A stretch of 64,000 bases of DNA, taken from assembly GCA_029718625.1 (NCBI GenBank), contig CM056376.1:90091675-90155674 (forward strand), in the 5' to 3' direction. A program made the position numbers and the translations under genes. The DNA is from Synaphobranchus kaupii. Taxonomy: Eukaryota; Chordata; Actinopteri; Anguilliformes; Synaphobranchidae. Under the pieces are notes generated by a model. The model searched no databases. It saw only the letters and a list, made by a program, of their open reading frames with translations, and was not told the DNA's origin. Position 1 is the first letter of the stretch. Every line of letters begins with the position of its first letter. Positions 57,005 through 64,000 of the stretch are shown one piece after another.

Positions 57005-57880
57005 CATTAGATTGCATTAATTTAGCAGATGCTCCTATCCAGAGCAACTTACAGTGAGAGAACATAAGTGCTAACAGAAGTTACGTGAGCAATAGTGCCT
57101 GACCTCACTAATAACATTCACAGACCAGCGAGTGTAAATACAACATCCATAACACGCTGAATATAAGTTCATTTATGCCAACCTGGAACAATAATACAAA
57201 TCAGATTCATATAGCTAACAACCATAAATCATGTTATTACAATGGGGGGGGGGGGGGGGGTGGCGGCAGTCGGACTCCGGAGATTGTGGAGCAGGGTTGT
57301 GAGGTCTGCTCCGGTATGTAAGGTTTAAAGATAGACTGACTGTATCATGGAGTTTTTCCTTTCACTGTCCTTTAGGCTAGTGCCAAGGTTTTAAATTCGA
57401 GATGAGGAGGGGGCGTGACGTGACAAACGTTTGGGAACGTTGCGGGCAAGGCCTCCAGCTTAATTCTGGATTAGCTGCAGTGGTTCGGTGGCACGGGCAG
57501 GGAGACCAGCATGGAGATAGTTGCAGTACCCCAGACCGGAAAGAACAAGGGCTTGAGCTAGGAGCTGAGTCAAGTAGGCGGTGGAGAACAGTTGTAAAGA
57601 AATAATTTGCAGGCCCGACTCACTGCCACTCAGTGGAAGGAAAAGGAGAGCTGGTTATCTGACATGACCCCTAGGGTTTTTGCAGTAGTGTTCTCAGCGT
57701 GCTCTCCTCTAGATTGAATTTCTGGTGCTGCAGTGGGGAGGATTTGGAGGGAATGTAGAGTACCTCAGTCATAGCCAGTTTAAGTTTCAGCTGATGGCCT
57801 GCCATCCTACTTGACGTGTCCTTCAGTCAGGCTGAGATGCATTGTGAGACCTCAGTGTTAGACAGAGGAAATGAGAGGAA
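57005..57880 (-). mobile_element. Old fish interspersed repeat with V-SINE-like tail
   Basis: 57012-57055 matches the reverse of the V-SINE tail (ttagcagatgctcctatcca then gagcaactta). 57470-57560 contains agctgcagtggttcggtggc, then gggcagggagaccagc, then agttgcagtaccccagac. I recognise this arrangement from an abundant fish repeat. A G run (57244-57261) interrupts it. Family class not assigned. Confidence 0.5.
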
Positions 57881-58064
57881 AAGCTGACTCAGAGTATGGA
57901 AGTTATATTAAAAACCATGGGAAGAGATGACAGAACCAAGAGATTGCATGTAAAGAGTACAGAAGCTTCGGGGACTACCGAAATAGTACTAACCGAGCTC
58001 AAATCCAGTTACATGACTGTGAACCGCTGCAGGGGTCCCGTATGGTTGCTGGACTCATACGCAG

Positions 58065-58250
58065 GTAGAAGTGTGGCATAGTGGTCAAGGGTTTCAGGTT
58101 CCGTCCCCAGATGGGTACCTGTCGTTGTAGCATGGAAAAGGGCATTTAAATGGAATTGCCTCAGTAAATATGCAGCAGCGCAAATTGGATAATACTATAT
58201 GTTAAAAATCTAAACTGCGTAAATTAGCCTAGTCGTTGATAAGGAATGTC
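58065..58250 (+). mobile_element. Diverged V-SINE
   Basis: gtgtggcatagtggtcaagg (A-box region), ttcaggttccgtccccagat (B box), ggaattgcctcagtaaatat and cagcagcgcaaattggataa follow the V-SINE order. The tail is nearly lost. Confidence 0.65.
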
Positions 58251-59080
58251 CAATGAGAAAATCAATAATAAGTGCAACATTGGAACATTTCTAGCAAAAG
58301 ACTACTGGTTCCCTCACCCCGACGTCTGAGCCGGAAACAGATCTCTCACAACTATTGACGTGTCCAGTCATCCATACGGCCCAGTCACAGTCTCTGAGTG
58401 GCTGCGGTCACAGTCTTAACCAAGTCAGCATGGAACAATGCTACTGCTAACGCTCCACCGTGACACGCGATGTCCTCCATTCAAAAAGATGAAATAAAGA
58501 ATACTAATAACGGTAATCGTAGTAGTATTAGTAGTAAATGAAACAAAGCCCTCGCTTGCAAAGGCCTTGAAAGCACAGCGTGCAGCTCGGTCTCACCACC
58601 GTCCCTCTATTACAGACCAATTACGCTGTGCATGAATAGCTGTCGGTGTTATTCGGGTAGATATGGGAGATAGATATCGAGAGCCCTGGAAGATACCGGG
58701 GAAGATAGTTTTTTTGTGCGTTCTCGAGTCCTTTCCCAGCACGCCGTGTTCCTGCGGAGTGCAGATTGAGTGGATCGTGCTGCGGCCACCGCCATTTATC
58801 AAGGATCCTGTTACTAATGAAAAGAACAAGAGTATCGAACAAATGCTTGAAAAGTAATTTGGAAGCTAATTTCAGGTCCAATCTAGCAGGAGACACAAAG
58901 CTATTAGTTTTTGTGTAAAGGGAGAATCAGGAATTCGCCGCGGCTCCTTCCGGAGAAGGCGAACGTTAGATTTGGTTTGACGCAGTCATGCGCCACACGC
59001 ACTTCAGTTAATTGAGGCTGTAGGACTGTTTAAATGTCAGTTGTTTCGCGAAAATTAAATGTCAATTTAAAGTGTGTCTT
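58251..59080. other. Intron, nothing recognised
   Basis: No exon, RNA gene or recognised repeat. Confidence 0.45.
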
Positions 59081-59082
59081 GT

Positions 59083-59176
59083 TAGTGCAGTAGTTATAGA
59101 ATTGGTCTTTTGCAAATATAAAGCGCCAAGGATTGAAATGTCTGGATCATAGTATTTAAAAAAAAAAAAAAAAAAG
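59083..59176 (+). mobile_element. Possible degenerate SINE head with A tail
   Basis: gtgcagtagttatagaattg and gccaaggattgaaatgtctg resemble decayed A and B boxes, followed by an 18-base A tract. Weak evidence. Confidence 0.3.
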
Positions 59177-61885
59177 ATCCTCATACATGCTATTTAATTT
59201 AAACTTCAGCTTCAGAGATGTACAAATATCATGGTTATTATAATGCTGGTGCCGGATACATCAGCCGCAAATGGCTGCGTAAGGAACACATTGGCATTTA
59301 AGGTCTGGAATAACTCCGACAAGACAGATAATATAGCACCACATGTATGTCATCCCGCTCTGACACTTCAGTTTTGGCTGTATACCTATTTTTATCTATG
59401 CAGATGAATCTACACACAAGTGTTGCAGTTCTGTTGTTGTACGGCTGCTCCAAAATGAATCTGTGACTGCTTTGTGCCATTTGCTTTAAGGTACGTGCGA
59501 AATCTATATATTTGTACAGCCTCAAATAACCGAAAAACATGGCCGCATAGACGAGGCTCTGAATCTGATTAATTGTCCTTCAGTTTTTATTAAAGCGAAG
59601 GCGATCCCCCCGTAAACGCGTTGAAGAATGGCGTTTTGATAAAGTGCTGTAGATGTGGCGTCTGAATGCCCTCAATGCGAGGGCATTTTCTGAAGATTGG
59701 AGTTAATATCCTGGAAGTAATTACATCGCACCCCCACCCCCCACCAAAAGCCCCCGGTCCAACATACGGCTCTTTATCTTACAGACGCCGTTTCGAAACA
59801 AGCTGTTTAAAAAGTCTTAAACCATCAATCACCCTTTCAGGCTCATTTGTCACAAGGATGCTTAAGAAAGGGAAATCAAATGTTGGTAATCTACGGGCTA
59901 CAGTTGCGTTGTTTGATTGAGTGTGTTTGTTGCTCCGAGCCTGTTGGCACTCGTGAGCTGCTGATAAATAGTTACAGATTAAGAGGTGCGGAGCGGAAAC
60001 TTGATGAGAAGATCAGAACTCCGGAGAGAACGGTTTGCTTTTCCTTTTATTTATTCATTCTCAATTGTACATTCTGTGCGACCAATGTTTTTAAAGCGAA
60101 ATACGCGCTAATCGCTCGCAAGAATCCATTGTCTGTAGGGCAACCTCGCTGGCTGTCATTATGTGGGAGTTGGATTGTCAACGTGGTGACAGCTATCTGT
60201 GGGGGGAAAAGTGTCTCTTTTAGCCAGCCTGCAGAAAAAGCTGAATAATTGAGCTGGTTTTTTGGAGATATCAGTCAGAATGGCGCTAAGTTATGGGAAC
60301 ACGTCAGAACTGGCTTCCTGCTTTTCAGTATTTAATTTAAAAAAATTCAATCATCACTGCAGATAAGGGGCCAAACTCGAAAGGAAGTTAAAAAGCAGAT
60401 TTCACAGTATGAACCGGGAAAGGTGACTGAAGAGAACTTGATTTAAGCGAAAGGTGATTAAACTAGTTTTCTCTGCTTGGCGAGTCTAATGGTTCTGCTA
60501 AATACCATACCTGCTGGGAGAAAGCCTCTTATCTTCTATGTGGAAGGGGTCAAGACAAACCCTGTGTGAAATGGAGGAAGAACAGGAGACTATCACTGTT
60601 ATTATCGCCGTTATCAGCGCGGTCGGTTTTCCCTCGACGTCGAAGCTTAAGCAAGAGCCGCCCTGCTTCCGTTTAACCAACAGTCACATTAACTCGTCCC
60701 CAAGAGCGGTCCCTGCAATATCACCCCCATGTTTGATGTGCGTCTGTTTGAAGATGCAGTGCTTAAGTCTTCTTAACAGCGTTGATGGGAAAATGCTTCT
60801 TCTAGGCATCTTGGGGAGAAAAAAAAAGTGTGACGTTTTTAATTCAGCTCATTAAGGTTTAAATATTCTGTATTTTCCTTGAAGAAAAAGAATGTCTCGT
60901 CGTGCAAACCGAAGGAAAGGCTGTGCGGTGAAATATCCACGGGTGCTTAAATCCTTTTTCGTTCATCTTTTGGCGAGTTTCCCTCAGGCTAGAAGCTCTT
61001 CTTCACTCTAATGAAATCTCTCCTCATGATCACTTAATGGAAGATATATTTAAAACATTTTTAATACTCCCTGATAACTCTTCGGAGGAAGATTAAAGTT
61101 ACCACAAGGGACCGGCAATCATATTCACATTTCACAGCTCTCTCTTTCCGCCCCTTTGCTAATTCACCCAAGGTAATTTATTGTGAGGGCTTCAAAGTGT
61201 AGAGGTAGCGGGATTGCGGTGGCGGACGGCAGCCGGGGACTCATTGTGCTTCACACAATACCAATATATCCGCGCTCAAAGCATCGTGGGTAAGGATGAG
61301 TAGAGTAGAGTCCTGTTACAATGAAGGGTAGTGACTCTCGTAAGAATAAAATAAAATAGGAATATGAGGTGGAGGCCAGGTGGATGGCGTTATTAGATTA
61401 ACCCTCTCATTCATTCATGCGTTATTAAGAAAAGGTGCAAGGGAGGGTGGCATCCCGACTTAGTTTTGGCTCTTAAAAATGCATCCATGTGGAATAATGT
61501 GCCGCTTCCTGTGTTTAATTAACCATTTGCAAACAATTATGTGCACAGTACAATAAACCGTGTCGAAAAGAAAATTCATGTTACGTACAGAATTACCGCG
61601 GAATACTTGCTGCGCATTGTTCTTGTTAAAAGAAGTGAGGCTAATGCAGTTCACCTCCAATTTCCACATTTTTCTTTAAATTCTCATTCAGGTTCATTGT
61701 GCGCTGGTGAGCGTAGGTGGTTTCAGTTCTTTGTTACCCTGTGTACATAACTGTGTATGGGTAAAATCGTGTTGTTAAATGGCGTTATTGCAGCCATGCG
61801 CTGCCACCCTGTGTCCTTCAATGGCTGAAGCTGTGCGGGGGTGTACTTTGCGATGGGAAGCCTTCCAGGAAAACCAGACGATTCC
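59177..61885. other. Intron, nothing recognised
   Basis: No exon, RNA gene or recognised repeat. Confidence 0.45.
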
Positions 61886-61886
61886 A

Positions 61887-62065
61887 ATTTTTTTTATTGT
61901 AAAACGCCCTGAGATGTGCATTAGTGTTTGTTGTATTGTAAGCGGGGTACTGCTGGAAGTGGCAGCAGTCTTCCCTCTGATCAAAGCCCCAAGGCAGTGA
62001 CAGGCACTCTATGAGACGCCGTCTTTGAATGAGACGTTAAGCCGCGGTCCTGCCTGCCGTAAAGC
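61887..62065 (+). mobile_element. Probable fish interspersed repeat fragment
   Basis: tattgtaaaacgccctgaga, aggcagtgacaggcactc and tgagacgttaagccgcggtc are phrases I recognise from abundant fish repeats. The family is not certain. Confidence 0.4.
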
Positions 62066-63460
62066 GCCGCGACTTTATATGAACCATTTTCTACACAGAA
62101 AATGCAGCCGTTATAATGATCGGCATCACTGTTCCAGGAGAAGGGGGTGTACGTATGAAAGGCGGACGCGGGTACGCGCGTTTCTCTGTGCTCCGCTCGA
62201 CGTGGCGAGCGCAGCGTTCCACGGCGGCGAATCGGCAATCCGCCTCGGGCTCGGCGGAGTGGAAGAGAGGAGAGGACACATATGTTACCGCGGTGCTGAT
62301 AACGTGTCAGTGACGTGTGCCGCTTTCCCAGATAAAGACTGACAGTTGCGAACCCCTCCCCCACCCCGGTCTCTCGTCCTCCCCTTCTCTCTTCTCTGTC
62401 TCATAGGCCGGTTCAGCTGTGTCACTGTGTCACGAACAAGCCTCGCCCTGACACCGAGGGTCCCTCTGGACCCCAGGCGCCCAGGCCAAGTGGCGCGTCG
62501 ACCGAATGGCGCACTCGATCCAGCTCGCCAGATGGACCTCTTTGGTCCTCTCCTGCCTCTCCTGTGGAGCAGTACGGCTCGCCAAGTGAATGTAGTTTTC
62601 AAGGTTTTTCCGTACCACATTACAGTCAAATGCTCTCGTGTTGCGCCGCCCCACTCAGGCAATGTGCAGTTGTTCGCAAGCGTGCTACACTCGAGGCAGA
62701 CCGTACGCCATCAGACACCGTGGGTTAGCGAGTGAGGTAACGGCACACGCTGCTCTTATCGCTACAGCTAGCCTTCGCCCGTAGAACATACGACCATCGT
62801 AGCAGGGTTTTCATTTCAGTCCTGAGTTACAGTTTTAAAGACGCACTCTTAATTGCCACTCGCTTACCGCTCAAGCCGTGATTAAGCGGACCGGTTATTA
62901 AATGCGAAAACAGCGCCGAGGTGCGAGGAGAGGTAAGGGCTATCGCCGCCACCATCTCTTAGTCTGGCTCGTGCATGGCATTCCTCTCCGGGACGTCAGC
63001 TCTTAGAAAATATGAAATTAATTAAGCGGCGGGCTGCCTCCCTCTTTTATCAGAGGGATTCTGTGAATTTCGGGGGGAAGATTGACCTGTCAAAAGTGTC
63101 TCCTTCCATTTCTCACCCTCCACCAAGCTGTCGGCGGCGGCCGTCGCCCAATTTGAGAGGCTGTCAGCGGCCACTCGTCGAGCCGTCACTGTCGGCTCTG
63201 TCTCGCTGCCGCTCGGTCTCTGTCTAACCCCGGACTTGACGGGAATTTCAGAGCAGCAACAAACAGGCCGGAGGGGAGAGCCGAGGCGGACTAGCCTCGC
63301 TCGACATGGGCCTCCCGTCAAATTCAGACGTCGGCGCTTCTGTCGTCGTCTTCTCTCTCTCCCTCATTCCTTCTTTCTCTTTTCCATCTGTCTCTTGGTC
63401 TCGTACATTTTCTCCTCCTCTCTGTCTCTCTCTGTGTCCTTCCCCCTATTGCTCTATCCC
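62066..63460. other. Intron, nothing recognised
   Basis: A pyrimidine tract plus AG at about 62370-62406 imitates a splice acceptor, but what follows is not TBC1D22 sequence. CT-rich at 63340-63440. Confidence 0.45.
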
Positions 63461-63464
63461 TGAA

Positions 63465-63702
63465 GACAGAACCGGGGTGTGAAATTAAAACCAGCCGCCA
63501 GCCAAATGCTGTTAAAAGTTTGATTGCGGCTGGTAAGATTTTTACTTTGGCCGGCAACCAACCAGGTTGTGTTATGTTGTGAAAGGTAATGTGGCTGGTA
63601 AAATGTTGAAAACGGGCGGTGATTTTTAGAAGAATCCACAAGCCACTCTGGCCAGTGTGTGAAAAGGTTAATTTCATAGCTTGCAGGGAACACTGTAAAG
63701 GC
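63465..63702. mobile_element. Possible non-autonomous DNA transposon
   Basis: It starts ccggggtgtgaaattaa and ends aatttcatagcttgcaggga then acactg. Both ends carry inverted tgaaatta, and ggctggtaa recurs inside. It resembles a common fish repeat; ends and class are uncertain. Confidence 0.35.
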
Positions 63703-64000
63703 AGTGCAGATCTATGTAGTTGAGATGCTGGGCTTCACATAGAGAAGCAGAGGACTGGCTGGGGTCTCGGGAACAGGGGAGCAAAGGTCCCCTCCAGGCC
63801 CGCCGTGACGGTCCCTGTTTTCCGTCCGTCCCCTGCGCCCCCCCCCTCACGGCTGTGCGTTTGATGAAGGAGATGACACAGACATAAAAACGCTCTTGCA
63901 AAACTTTTGAAACGGCGCACCATCTGTTGCATTGTGCATCTGGTGTAATTGCCTGGCACCAAGTGTCACGGTCCCAACTTCCCAGCATTCTTTGTTCGTC

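Larger units (their letters stand above)
47715..64000 (+). other. Intron (5' part) after the second TBC1D22 exon
   Basis: It starts with consensus donor gtgagt. No further TBC1D22 exon was recognised before the window ends. It holds pyrimidine-rich stretches, SINE fragments and old repeats, listed separately. Confidence 0.75.

Noticed and set aside
62341..62735. Acceptor-like pyrimidine tract plus AG followed by an open frame
   Set aside because: The translation does not match the expected next TBC1D22 exon or any domain I recognise.

Overview
This is eukaryotic, almost certainly teleost fish, DNA. Nearly all of it is intron of one protein-coding gene on the + strand. Two short exons (19620-19747 and 47619-47714) have clean AG/GT borders. 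They join in phase 0 to encode a continuous part of the C-terminal half of a Rab-GAP TBC domain, best matched by TBC1D22A (TBC1D22B is the close alternative). The window therefore holds the end of one intron (1-19619), a complete 27.9-kb intron (19748-47618) and the start of another (47715-64000). Fish origin is supported by V-SINE-type tRNA SINEs, Tc1-like elements, a DIRS retrotransposon and very long (CA)n arrays.

The most notable element is an apparently complete DIRS-type tyrosine-recombinase retrotransposon at about 33299-38921, antisense to the host gene. It has inverted terminal repeats, an internal complementary region matching both outer ends, a gag-like frame, an RT-RNase H frame with a DIRS-type methyltransferase-like tail, and a tyrosine recombinase with its R, HxxR and Y residues. 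Its recombinase frame stays open across the whole RT-RNase H region.

The rest is layered repeat. 1-19.6 kb: a SINE, a 46-bp tandem array split by transposon debris, GT/CA arrays, a deleted Tc1-like element abutting a second one, a 0.6-kb CA minisatellite, and degenerate arrays running up to the exon. 19.7-33 kb: a 1.1-kb CA-rich minisatellite starting at the splice donor, then a nest of DNA transposons and a SINE in a duplicated 68-bp unit. 39-47 kb: a 44-bp minisatellite, a 73-bp array with a SINE, an array of about twenty-one 35-bp units, and a TTAA-flanked palindromic element. 48-64 kb: SINE fragments, a duplicated GC-rich segment and an old fish repeat.

No second host gene, functional tRNA or rRNA gene, or CRISPR array was found. 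Most long open frames are CA/GT repeats read as Thr-His or Cys-Val, or minisatellites without stop codons.
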